NCBI GenBank assembly: GCA_002423675.1
Contig: DINM01000072.1
Location: 887-6,395 of the forward strand
Reading direction: 5' to 3'
DNA: 5,509 bases
Source of the DNA: Verrucomicrobia bacterium UBA5540
Lineage (GTDB): Bacteria > Verrucomicrobiota > Kiritimatiellia > Kiritimatiellales > Tichowtungiaceae
The position numbers and the translations under genes were made by a program. The notes beneath the pieces are model-generated. The model ran no database searches. It saw only the letters and a program-made list of their open reading frames with translations, and was not told the DNA's origin. This document shows positions 1 through 5,322 of the stretch, in pieces; the stretch's first letter is position 1, and every line of letters starts with the position of its first letter.

Positions 1-814
1 CTACGTACCGGAAGGCAGCCGCCAGGCGCGCGGTATCTCGCTCGCCAACGTCATCGAAATGGCACCCGACGAAAAACTGGCCGCCATTCTCTGTGTACGC
101 GAACTCGACGACGATGCGCACAATCTGATCATGGCCACCCGTAAAGGCATCATCAAAAAAACCGTTCTCTCCGCCTATAAGAACGTTCGTGCCGCCGGAG
201 TCAAAGCGATCAACATCGATGACGATGACAAACTGCTTGGCGTCAAATTGACCAGCGGCGAGGATGAAATCATCCTCAGCATGAAGAACGGCAAAGCCAT
301 CCGCTTCAAGGAGCAGGATGCCCGCCCGCTCGGCCGCGTTTCACGCGGGGTCAAAGGGGTTACCCTGACGGATGATGATGAAGTGGTCTCCATCGACGTC
401 GTCGACACTGAAGCCACCATGATGGCCATCACCGAAAACGGCTACGGCAAACGCACTCAGTTCGACGAATACCGACTGCAAAGCCGCGGCGGCAAAGGGA
501 TTATCAGTATCCAGACCACGGAGCGAAACGGCAAGGTCGTCAGTGCTCATGCCGTGACCGAAGAGCATCGCCTGATGCTCATCTCTGAGGGTGGACAGAT
601 GATCTGCATCGGGGCCGGCGATCTGCGCGTCATCGGCCGCAACACACAGGGCGTTCGTCTCTTCAACCTCAGTGAAGGCGACAAGATTGTTTCCGCCGCC
701 GTCCTCGATCCGGAAGACGATGCTCCGGAAATTGAAGAAGGTGCAGAGGGCGAAACCGTCAAAATAACGGAAGCTCCCGCAGAATCGGAAACCTCGGAAA
801 CTCCGGCTGAGTAG
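1..814 (+). CDS. gyrA: DNA gyrase subunit A, C-terminal DNA-wrapping domain (5'-truncated by window)
   Basis: GyrA is the breakage-reunion subunit of the cytoplasmic type II topoisomerase that introduces negative supercoils using ATP. Only the last 270 codons are visible; the reading frame is open from base 2, so the gene starts outside the window and the catalytic tyrosine domain is not seen. The visible part is the beta-pinwheel C-terminal domain that wraps DNA. Its repeated blades can be read as YVPEGSRQARGISLANVI, then IMATRKGIIKKT, ILSMKNGKAIRF, AITENGYGKRT with EYRLQSRGGKGI, and a last blade with GRNTQGVRLFNL. The protein ends in a long acidic tail of about 35 residues rich in Glu, Asp, Ser, Thr and Pro; such tails are known to modulate wrapping in some GyrAs. 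The stop is TAG at 812-814, and yciH begins two bases later. The identification rests on the continuous blade pattern and is very secure. Confidence 0.96.
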   Translation, partial: YVPEGSRQARGISLANVIEMAPDEKLAAILCVRELDDDAHNLIMATRKGIIKKTVLSAYKNVRAAGVKAINIDDDDKLLGVKLTSGEDEIILSMKNGKAIRFKEQDARPLGRVSRGVKGVTLTDDDEVVSIDVVDTEATMMAITENGYGKRTQFDEYRLQSRGGKGIISIQTTERNGKVVSAHAVTEEHRLMLISEGGQMICIGAGDLRVIGRNTQGVRLFNLSEGDKIVSAAVLDPEDDAPEIEEGAEGETVKITEAPAESETSETPAE

Positions 815-816
815 TC

Positions 817-1173
817 ATGGATATTGATCTCAGTGGTTTTAATATGGGCCCGGAGTGGAAACAATCTGCTCCGGGCTCAAAGTTTCCGCCCAGGAAACAA
901 AAGAAACAAAAACAGCAACCGAAGCAGAAGAATGACGGTGTAGTACGTGTTGGGCGCGAAACCAAAGGGAGAAAAGGCGCGGGCGTCACCGTCATTACCG
1001 GGATTCCATCCCACCCTGAAGCGCTCGAAAAGCTGGCCAGAAAGTTCAAGCAACTGTGCGGCACCGGCGGCACCCTAAAAAACGGGGTCATCGAAATTCA
1101 GGGCGACCACCGCGACATCCTTGTTGCTGAACTCCAGAAACTCGACTACACGGTCAAGAAGGCCGGAGGTTAA
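817..1173 (+). CDS. yciH: SUI1/eIF1-like translation factor (YciH family)
   Basis: This 118-residue protein belongs to the SUI1 family, the bacterial and archaeal relatives of eukaryotic initiation factor eIF1. Family members act on the small ribosomal subunit and influence start-site fidelity; the bacterial role is less settled. The SUI1 domain covers about residues 42-118. Visible family motifs are VGRETKGRKGAGVTVITG (45-62), CGTGGTLKNG (81-90) and IEIQGDHR (92-99), ending in TVKKAGG. The usual Gly before the final YxVK is Asp here (LDY). The first 40 residues are a poorly conserved extension with a very basic Lys/Gln stretch at 26-38, probably disordered and RNA-contacting (inference). The ATG lies two bases after the gyrA stop with no clear Shine-Dalgarno, so translation is probably coupled to gyrA. 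The stop codon touches the inverted repeat that follows. Confidence 0.93.
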   Translation: MDIDLSGFNMGPEWKQSAPGSKFPPRKQKKQKQQPKQKNDGVVRVGRETKGRKGAGVTVITGIPSHPEALEKLARKFKQLCGTGGTLKNGVIEIQGDHRDILVAELQKLDYTVKKAGG

Positions 1174-1240
1174 ACCACGAAATACACTAAATACACGAAA
1201 GCAATTGATCCTTTTCGTGTGGTTCGTGTATTTCGTGGTT
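1173..1240. repeat. Long imperfect inverted repeat, candidate bidirectional terminator
   Basis: The left arm 1173-1200 (starting AACCACGAAATACAC) and the right arm 1213-1240 (ending GTATTTCGTGGTT) are reverse complements at 25 of 28 positions, separated by a 12-base loop containing the palindrome CAATTG. Each arm is itself built of near-tandem 9-base units: the left arm has gAAATACAC at 1179-1187 and tAAATACAC at 1188-1196. The structure begins on the last base of the yciH stop codon and ends 7 bases before the ppiC stop codon, so it occupies essentially the whole convergent gap. It could end transcription from both sides. From memory, ACCACGAAATACACGAAA-type sequences recur between genes in many environmental genomes, so this is probably a dispersed element rather than a locally evolved terminator. 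Confidence 0.85.
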
Positions 1241-1247
1241 AATGTTT

Positions 1248-1529
1248 TTAGTCGTTGCGAAGGGTCACTTCGACCAGATGGTAGCCGAACTGGGTTTTGA
1301 CCGGGCCCTGCACTTCGCCGATAGGCGCACTGAAAACGACTTCATCAAACTCGCGAACCATCTGTCCGGGACCAAAGGTACCGAGCGCCCCGCCCTGCCG
1401 TCCCGACGGGCATGAGGAGTGCTCTTTAGCCAATGCCGCGAAATCCGCGCCGTTTTCAATCAATTGCTTGAGCTTGTTACACTCCGCTTCCGTATCCACC
1501 AGAATATGTCTTGCCGCCGCCTGCGCCAT
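1248..1529 (-). CDS. ppiC: Parvulin-type peptidyl-prolyl cis-trans isomerase, stand-alone (PpiC)
   Basis: This 93-residue protein is a single rotamase domain that catalyses cis-trans isomerisation of peptide bonds before proline (EC 5.2.1.8). Its length equals E. coli PpiC (Par10), and the motifs line up along the whole chain: ARHILV (6-11, with the active-site His8), NGADFAALAKEHSSCPSG (26-43, Cys40), GGALGTFGPGQMVREFDEVVF (46-66, Met57 and Phe61) and TQFGYHLVEV (79-88, Phe81 and the second active-site His83). There is no signal peptide or membrane segment, so it should be cytoplasmic. The start is supported by a Shine-Dalgarno AAGGAG (plus-strand 1536-1541) six bases upstream of the ATG. 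It is transcribed away from hisB and converges on yciH across the inverted repeat. Confidence 0.95.
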   Translation of the reverse strand: MAQAAARHILVDTEAECNKLKQLIENGADFAALAKEHSSCPSGRQGGALGTFGPGQMVREFDEVVFSAPIGEVQGPVKTQFGYHLVEVTLRND

Positions 1530-1603
1530 AAGAATCTCCTTTTCGTTTTGCAGTAAATATTTAAGATGCCACCAGTCATCCAGAAATCAAGCGAGGAACT
1601 GTC
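1530..1603. promoter_or_regulatory. Divergent intergenic region between ppiC and hisB, candidate promoters
   Basis: These 74 bases separate two divergent genes and must hold or transmit the signals for both. The region contains the Shine-Dalgarno of ppiC (AAGGAG, minus strand, 1536-1541), a weaker one for hisB (GAGGA at 1593-1597) and a perfect 10-base AT palindrome TAAATATTTA at 1554-1563. Because the palindrome reads the same on both strands, it could act as a -10-like element in either direction. I see no convincing -35 partner, so the promoter assignment is tentative. Confidence 0.35.
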
Positions 1604-2203
1604 ATGAAAACGCGTAAAGCAACCATTGAACGCAAAACCGGCGAGACCGATATCAAACTGTCGATCAATCTCGATGGAACCGGCAAGTATTCTATTGAAA
1701 CCGGCGTGCCGTTTTTCGACCACATGCTCGACCTTCTTTCCAAGCACTCACTGATCGACATGGACATTAAAGCCACAGGCGATATCCACGTGGACTACCA
1801 CCACCTCGTCGAGGATGTAGCGCTCGCACTCGGCGAAGCCTTCAACAAAGCGCTCGGCGAAAGGCGCGGCATCAACCGCTACGGGTTCTGGGTTCTCCCG
1901 ATGGACGACGCGCTCGCCAGTGCGGAAGTGTCGCTTGATCTCGGCGGTCGCCCCTACCTCGTCTATAATATCGCCAACAAAAAGAATCTCATCCGCGACT
2001 TCGACACCGATATCTTTGGTCACTTCTGGCGCTCGTTCTGCGACACCGCCAAAATCAACCTGCACATCGACCAGAAATACGGCGACGATCTGCACCATGC
2101 CCACGAAGCTGTTTTCAAAGCCGTCGCCCGCGCCCTGCGCATGGCCTGCACCGCCGACGAACGTGCTCTCGATGCGGTTCCATCAAGCAAAGGTAAACTG
2201 TAA
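1604..2203 (+). CDS. hisB: Imidazoleglycerol-phosphate dehydratase (histidine biosynthesis)
   Basis: This 199-residue enzyme dehydrates imidazole glycerol phosphate to imidazole acetol phosphate, the sixth step of histidine synthesis (EC 4.2.1.19), in the cytoplasm. Family landmarks are present in order: TGVPFFDHML (33-42, His40), the first metal-binding motif DYHHLVEDVALALG (64-77, HHxxED), PMDDALA (99-105), LGGRPYLVY (113-121), the second metal motif DLHHAHEAVFKAVARALR (162-179, HHxxE) and the C-terminal PSSKGKL (193-199, usually PSTKG). Length matches the monofunctional IGPD; the N-terminal histidinol-phosphatase domain of the enterobacterial bifunctional HisB is absent. ATG 1604 follows GAGGA with about six bases of spacing and begins at the expected family start. 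No other his gene is adjacent, so the pathway is dispersed or continues elsewhere. The stop codon is directly followed by a 17-base palindrome. Confidence 0.97.
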   Translation: MKTRKATIERKTGETDIKLSINLDGTGKYSIETGVPFFDHMLDLLSKHSLIDMDIKATGDIHVDYHHLVEDVALALGEAFNKALGERRGINRYGFWVLPMDDALASAEVSLDLGGRPYLVYNIANKKNLIRDFDTDIFGHFWRSFCDTAKINLHIDQKYGDDLHHAHEAVFKAVARALRMACTADERALDAVPSSKGKL

Positions 2204-2220
2204 TTTCCGAGGCTTGGAAA
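2204..2220. repeat. 17-base palindrome, copy of the TTTCCAAGGTTTGGAAA family
   Basis: TTTCCGAGGCTTGGAAA begins on the base after the hisB stop codon and differs at only 2 of 17 positions from the copy at 5155-5171 inside rlmN. It lies in the 27-base convergent gap between hisB and the URO-D-family gene. The overlapping bases 2209-2213 (GAGGC) can also pair with 2228-2232 (GCCTC). A terminator role is possible, but there is no T-run. The shared GG..TTGGAAA spacer sequence argues for common descent with the rlmN copies rather than a chance hairpin. Confidence 0.55.
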
Positions 2221-2230
2221 TTCCGGTGCC

Positions 2231-3334
2231 TCAGTACACACATTCCTTCGCCGCATCAGCAAAAGCCTGAATATTTTCAGGCGCTCCGTGAAAGAAATGG
2301 TCGGACGGCGCAATGATGTACCCCGCATGATCTTTTGTTGCTTCGAAACATTCAAAGACCTGTCGACGGGCAGCCTTCGGTGTTCCGCGTTCAAACCCAG
2401 ACTGTTGATCGAAACCGCCAATGAAGAACAGCCTGTCACCGACTCTGCGGGAAGCCTCCTTCAGGTCACAGTCTCCACCCATCGACTTCGGAGTCATCGT
2501 TTCCAGCCCATCGGTTCCGCTCCGGGCAACCAGTTCCAGCATCGGCATAAGGCCGCCGCACAGATGCGTTACCGTTTTAATCCCCAGGCTGTGAAAAGCC
2601 TCGACCTGCCGGCGGTCATAAGGTAGGCAGAATTCTTCAAACAAAGTCGGACTGATAACCGTGCTGGAGCCTGCACCACCGGCAATTTCCACCATATCGG
2701 CAGGCGATCCCTTCCACAGCTCAGTCACATGCAGCGTCTTTTTAAGAATTTCATCCAGAGCATGATGCAGGAATTCAGGGTTGTCCACGGACATATAAAT
2801 GGCCTCAGCGGTCCCAATCAGCGTACAAAAACTCTGCCACGGACTTCCCTGTCCGGGACTGAACGGATGAGAGCGGATAATGCCCCGGTCACCTAGCCGG
2901 TCATACGTCTTATGCAAAATGGTCAGATCCACAGCAACCGGAACCGGATAAAATTCATTCCAGATCTCAAAATCCTGTTCGGTTTTTAAAATATGCTCGG
3001 TCACCCACGATGTGATTTCGTTCTGCCCGCCGGCCTGATGCAGAACACCTTTCGGGTTGCTGATCATTTCCTGCCATAGACGGCTGCCTGAACTGTCAAC
3101 GCCCATATCCAGACGTTCGACAATCCAATTGGCCAAATTTTTTTCATCGTACCTGTATTGAGGAGACACATACATCGCGATGTCCATACCAAACCGCTCA
3201 TATGCCTGCCACCAGTCCATCCCGCCTAAGTAGTGATGCAGATAGTAATCCATCCATCCATGTACCTGACAGGGCAACCGGTCAGGACGTCCATTGCTCA
3301 GAGCTGTCAGCATTCGTTCCCGCGAAGTCATCAT
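2231..3334 (-). CDS. URO-D superfamily protein (uroporphyrinogen decarboxylase/corrinoid methyltransferase-like), substrate unknown
   Basis: This 367-residue cytoplasmic protein has the overall layout of the URO-D TIM-barrel superfamily, which includes HemE and the zinc-dependent methyltransferases of the MtaA/CmuA type. It opens with SRERMLTALSNGRPDRLPCQVHG (4-26), the usual start of the non-HemE branch. It lacks the Arg-rich RQAGRY motif that HemE uses to bind porphyrin, so it is unlikely to be a haem enzyme. A zinc-ligand-like His-x-Cys is present in VTHLCGG (His257, Cys259). The later Cys ligand expected in MtaA-type enzymes is not obvious; the corresponding C-terminal stretch reads YIIAPSDHFF (339-348). 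A Shine-Dalgarno eight bases upstream supports the first of two adjacent ATGs. The gene is divergent from an AraC regulator, which suggests substrate-induced expression. The family is secure, the reaction is not. Confidence 0.88.
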   Translation of the reverse strand: MMTSRERMLTALSNGRPDRLPCQVHGWMDYYLHHYLGGMDWWQAYERFGMDIAMYVSPQYRYDEKNLANWIVERLDMGVDSSGSRLWQEMISNPKGVLHQAGGQNEITSWVTEHILKTEQDFEIWNEFYPVPVAVDLTILHKTYDRLGDRGIIRSHPFSPGQGSPWQSFCTLIGTAEAIYMSVDNPEFLHHALDEILKKTLHVTELWKGSPADMVEIAGGAGSSTVISPTLFEEFCLPYDRRQVEAFHSLGIKTVTHLCGGLMPMLELVARSGTDGLETMTPKSMGGDCDLKEASRRVGDRLFFIGGFDQQSGFERGTPKAARRQVFECFEATKDHAGYIIAPSDHFFHGAPENIQAFADAAKECVY

Positions 3335-3429
3335 ATAAAAGTCCTCCTTGTTTCCTGAACGACAATGTATAATACTTTTAAGACATAAATCGTCTACTTA
3401 TACGATATTTTAGATACTATATTGATAAA
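3335..3429. promoter_or_regulatory. Divergent control region between the URO-D-family gene and the AraC regulator
   Basis: This 95-base AT-rich stretch separates two divergent genes and is the obvious place for both promoters and the regulator's binding sites. On the minus strand, TATTAT with TAGACG 16 bases upstream is a possible -10/-35 pair for the URO-D-family gene. On the plus strand, TACTAT or TATATT just before 3430 could be a -10 for the regulator, leaving almost no leader. Two overlapping dyads sit in the middle: AGAC-N7-GTCT (3381-3395) and ATCGT-N8-ACGAT (3389-3406). They are candidate operators, although AraC proteins usually bind direct repeats. All of these are pattern matches without experimental support. 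Confidence 0.5.
3343..3349 (-). promoter_or_regulatory. Strong Shine-Dalgarno of the URO-D-family gene
   Basis: The minus strand reads AAGGAGG here, eight bases upstream of the first ATG (3332-3334) and eleven from the second (3329-3331). The spacing favours the first ATG, giving an N-terminus of MMTSRERM. It is the strongest ribosome-binding site in the window and contrasts with the divergent regulator gene, which has none. Confidence 0.75.
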
Positions 3430-4266
3430 ATGGAACAAATTCAATACGACGACTATCTGGCAGAATTTCCGGTTTACATCGGCGATGGAATTTTTTTCGA
3501 CCGTCATTTCACCGAACCGCACAACCATACCTTTCACGAAATATTTCTCGTACGAAACGGCTGTCTTGATCATCAGATCAACGATCGGTGTGAAACACTG
3601 AAAGAACGGAGTGCAGTATTTATCCGACCCGATGACGCACATGCGTTCCGATCCCATGACGGCAGTCCGGCAAAAATCACAAATATCGCTTTTGACAGCA
3701 GTTTGTTCGAGCAGGCTGTGAGCCTTCTTCCGGAAACGCGAAGGGAATCCGTTCATCGCGCTTATGGCTCACTGACCTGTTCTCCTGCACTGTGGCAGGT
3801 TCTGCTGGGCAAACTGGAAATAATTCGCAGCGCCAATCCGTTCCTCTGCGAACAAACCTCTATGGAAACCATATCCATGTTGCTGGATGTGCTCATTCCC
3901 CTTGCATTTCAAAGTCAGAAACAAACTGTTTCCCCGGGGTGGCTGAGAGTGGCCTGTGAACAGATGGATCAACCGGAAAACCGGCTGCTAGGACTGCATC
4001 GACTCGTACAACTGTCCGGGCGTTCTCCTGAACATCTCAATCGCACTATGAAAAAGACAATGGGAATCACACCGGGAGAATATGTCACCCGACTGAAACT
4101 GCAACATGCTGCCGAACTGCTGAGCACAACCGACCGGACCGTACTGGACATCCTGATGGACTCCGGATTCAACAATGCAGCATGGTTCAACCGCTGTTTC
4201 AAGCGGAAGTTCGGCCTATCTGCCGGACAATACCGGCAGAAAAACCGGCGACTGGTTTCCCGCTGA
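3430..4266 (+). CDS. AraC-family transcriptional regulator with N-terminal cupin-like sensor domain
   Basis: This 278-residue protein is a two-domain regulator. The N-terminal part (about 15-90) has the cupin-like pattern of AraC ligand-binding domains: PHNHTFHEIFLVRNGCLDHQI (30-50), ERSAVFIRPDDAHAF (59-73) and a following beta-strand run. The C-terminal ~100 residues form the paired helix-turn-helix AraC domain: first HTH around 187-210 (LHRLVQLSGRSPEHLNRTMKKTMG), then TPGEYVTRLKLQHAAELL (214-231), and a second HTH around 236-261 (RTVLDILMDSGFNNAAWFNRCFKRKFG) followed by SAGQYR. It probably senses a small molecule, often a sugar or glycan breakdown product in this family, and activates the divergent URO-D-family gene (inference from position). 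No Shine-Dalgarno precedes ATG 3430; the upstream bases are TTGATAAA. The gene ends 7 bases before the convergent rlmN stop. Confidence 0.93.
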   Translation: MEQIQYDDYLAEFPVYIGDGIFFDRHFTEPHNHTFHEIFLVRNGCLDHQINDRCETLKERSAVFIRPDDAHAFRSHDGSPAKITNIAFDSSLFEQAVSLLPETRRESVHRAYGSLTCSPALWQVLLGKLEIIRSANPFLCEQTSMETISMLLDVLIPLAFQSQKQTVSPGWLRVACEQMDQPENRLLGLHRLVQLSGRSPEHLNRTMKKTMGITPGEYVTRLKLQHAAELLSTTDRTVLDILMDSGFNNAAWFNRCFKRKFGLSAGQYRQKNRRLVSR

Positions 4267-4273
4267 AACGGGA

Positions 4274-5317
4274 TTATTTCCCATCCAGCTGGCCGCAGGC
4301 GGCAGCGATGTCGTCGCCGAGGGAGTAGCGCAGGGTGGTTTTGAACCCCGCCTTTTTCAATTCATCGCCGAAGGCTTTGCGAACTTCTTCCGCAACCGGT
4401 TCAAACTGCGCACCGGGATAGCCGTTGAATTGAATTAGGTTGATGTGCGCTTGAGTTCCTTGAAGAAACTCAATCAGCGCGGCAAGATCTTCGGGATTAT
4501 CGTTGATGCCTTTGAGCATCAGGTATTCGACCATAAATCCTTTTTTTGCCTCTCCCTTCGGTCGTTGCCCCGCATTCGCGGTGCCTCTCTCGCTACGCTC
4601 GGATCCAAGCATTGGAAAAACGGTTTTCAGTTTTTCCAAGGTTTGGAACTTTGCGACGGGCATGATGCATTCGCGGATTTCCTGCCGGGCGCTATGCAGA
4701 CTCAACGCCAGTTGAATGTTCGGAAAGCGTTCGGCAAAGCGGAGCATGGCGTCGGGTATGCCGACGGTGGAGACCATGAGGTGGTTTTCGGAGAGGTTGA
4801 AGAAGCACGGGTCGCGCAGCGTTTCCAAACATTGGAAAAGATTTTCTTCGTTGCGCAGCGGCTCGCCCATTCCCATGACGACGACGTTGCGGAGCGTCCG
4901 CCCTTCTTCGCGCAGGAGCCGCTTGGCCAACAAAACCTGATCGAGCATTTCGGCGGCGGTGAGGTTGCGGATGAATCCGAGTTTTCCAGTGGCGCAAAAC
5001 TGACAGTCAGCGGCGCAGCCGACCTGTGAGGAGATGCAGAGACTGGTGCGGCCGGAAGCGATGCGCAGAATAACGGATTCGACTCGATGTCCTTCCTGAG
5101 TCCGGAAAACGAGCTTGGTGGCGCCATCGATTTTGGAATCGTGTCGGTCAATAATTTCCAAGGTTTGGAAAACCAGTTTTCCAATCAACTCCGGAGCCTT
5201 CTTCAAACAGCTTTCTAAAGGGAGGGCCTTTTTGCAGAAGGCATTCAGGAAGAGTTTCCGCTGATGCGCGTCCCGACAGAGAGTTCCCAATGCCTGGATA
5301 TTATAAATAGACTTCAT
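4274..5317 (-). CDS. rlmN: RlmN-type radical SAM 23S rRNA (adenine-2503-C2) methyltransferase
   Basis: This 347-residue cytoplasmic enzyme methylates C2 of A2503 in 23S rRNA (and in some species A37 of tRNA), using S-adenosylmethionine and an iron-sulfur cluster. Visible landmarks are the glutamate of RVESV (Glu80), CISSQVGCAADCQFCATG (94-111) with the radical SAM cysteines 101, 105 and 108, VVMGMGEPLRN (146-156), VSTVGIP (182-188), LALSLHSA (203-210), INLIQFNGYPGA (292-303) and GDDIAAACGQL (334-344) carrying the methyl-carrier Cys341. The N-terminus is shorter than usual and lacks a clear fRxxQ...WiY motif. Residues 224-258 form an unusually long Gly/Ser/Glu/Arg-rich linker encoded partly by palindromic repeats. 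Cfr is less likely, since nothing else suggests resistance. The ATG lies 5 bases after the upstream stop without a good Shine-Dalgarno, implying translational coupling. Confidence 0.93.
   Translation of the reverse strand: MKSIYNIQALGTLCRDAHQRKLFLNAFCKKALPLESCLKKAPELIGKLVFQTLEIIDRHDSKIDGATKLVFRTQEGHRVESVILRIASGRTSLCISSQVGCAADCQFCATGKLGFIRNLTAAEMLDQVLLAKRLLREEGRTLRNVVVMGMGEPLRNEENLFQCLETLRDPCFFNLSENHLMVSTVGIPDAMLRFAERFPNIQLALSLHSARQEIRECIMPVAKFQTLEKLKTVFPMLGSERSERGTANAGQRPKGEAKKGFMVEYLMLKGINDNPEDLAALIEFLQGTQAHINLIQFNGYPGAQFEPVAEEVRKAFGDELKKAGFKTTLRYSLGDDIAAACGQLDGK
4544..4648 (-). repeat. In-frame repeat-derived linker segment inside rlmN
   Basis: These 105 bases encode RlmN residues 224-258. 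The first 45 bases in coding direction (plus coordinates 4604-4648) are nested palindromes: TTCCAAGGTTTGGAA at 4634-4648, TCCAAGCATTGGA at 4604-4616, and nine-base arms TTGGAAAAA (4612-4620) and TTTTTCCAA (4631-4639). The remaining bases encode a low-complexity stretch, GSERSERGTANAG followed by QRPKGEA. In E. coli RlmN the interval from the Pro of VPINKK to the end of IEYVML is about 36 residues; the equivalent here is about 49, so the segment adds roughly 13 residues net. The flanking conserved blocks (IMPVAK before, KKGFMVEYLML after) are intact and the frame is kept. Confidence 0.6.
4822..4838. repeat. 17-base palindrome TTTCCAAACATTGGAAA inside rlmN
   Basis: Perfect 7-base arms flank a 3-base spacer. 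On the coding strand it is read as TTC CAA TGT TTG GAA, giving FQCLE (RlmN residues 161-165). It has the same outer arms as the copies at 4634-4648 and 5155-5171 but a different spacer. This site lies where family members have a helix just after the GMGEPL motif, so no extra residues are evident and the copy may simply be tolerated in native sequence. Confidence 0.6.
5155..5184. repeat. Double palindrome of the TTTCCAAGGTTTGGAAA family inside rlmN
   Basis: The first palindrome, TTTCCAAGGTTTGGAAA (5155-5171), shares its right arm with a second, TTGGAAAA-CCAG-TTTTCCAA (5165-5184), giving alternating TTCCAA and TTGGAA blocks. The composite at 4604-4648 has the same plan with a longer spacer. On the coding strand it encodes IGKLVFQTLE (RlmN residues 45-54), next to the start of the conserved DGATKLVF block. 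Confidence 0.65.
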
Positions 5318-5322
5318 GACCG

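Noticed and set aside
479..499. QSRGGKG in a late GyrA blade, resembling the GyrA-box QRRGGKG
   Set aside because: The functional GyrA-box belongs to the first blade, which is upstream of the window. Degenerate boxes like this one are common in later blades, so I do not count it as unusual.
1748..2104. 118-codon open frame on the minus strand opposite hisB
   Set aside because: Its Val/Asp-rich composition is what results from reading the hisB codons on the other strand, and hisB carries all family motifs.
2204..2230. Rho-independent terminator between hisB and the URO-D-family gene
   Set aside because: Short palindromes are present, but there is no T-run on either strand and the stems are weak; the palindrome is better recorded as a repeat.
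2231..3334. hemE (true uroporphyrinogen decarboxylase)
   Set aside because: The N-terminal porphyrin-binding RQAGRY-type motif is missing, a His-x-Cys metal-type motif is present, and the AraC neighbour does not fit haem synthesis.
4546..4605. Frameshift or sequencing error in rlmN producing the low-complexity linker
   Set aside because: The conserved RlmN blocks on both sides are in the same frame and the adjacent DNA is clearly palindromic repeat, so an in-frame insertion explains the segment better than compensating errors.
4445..5029. 194-codon open frame on the plus strand opposite rlmN
   Set aside because: It lies entirely antisense to a well-conserved RlmN, shows no recognisable family and has no ribosome-binding site; it is a shadow of rlmN.
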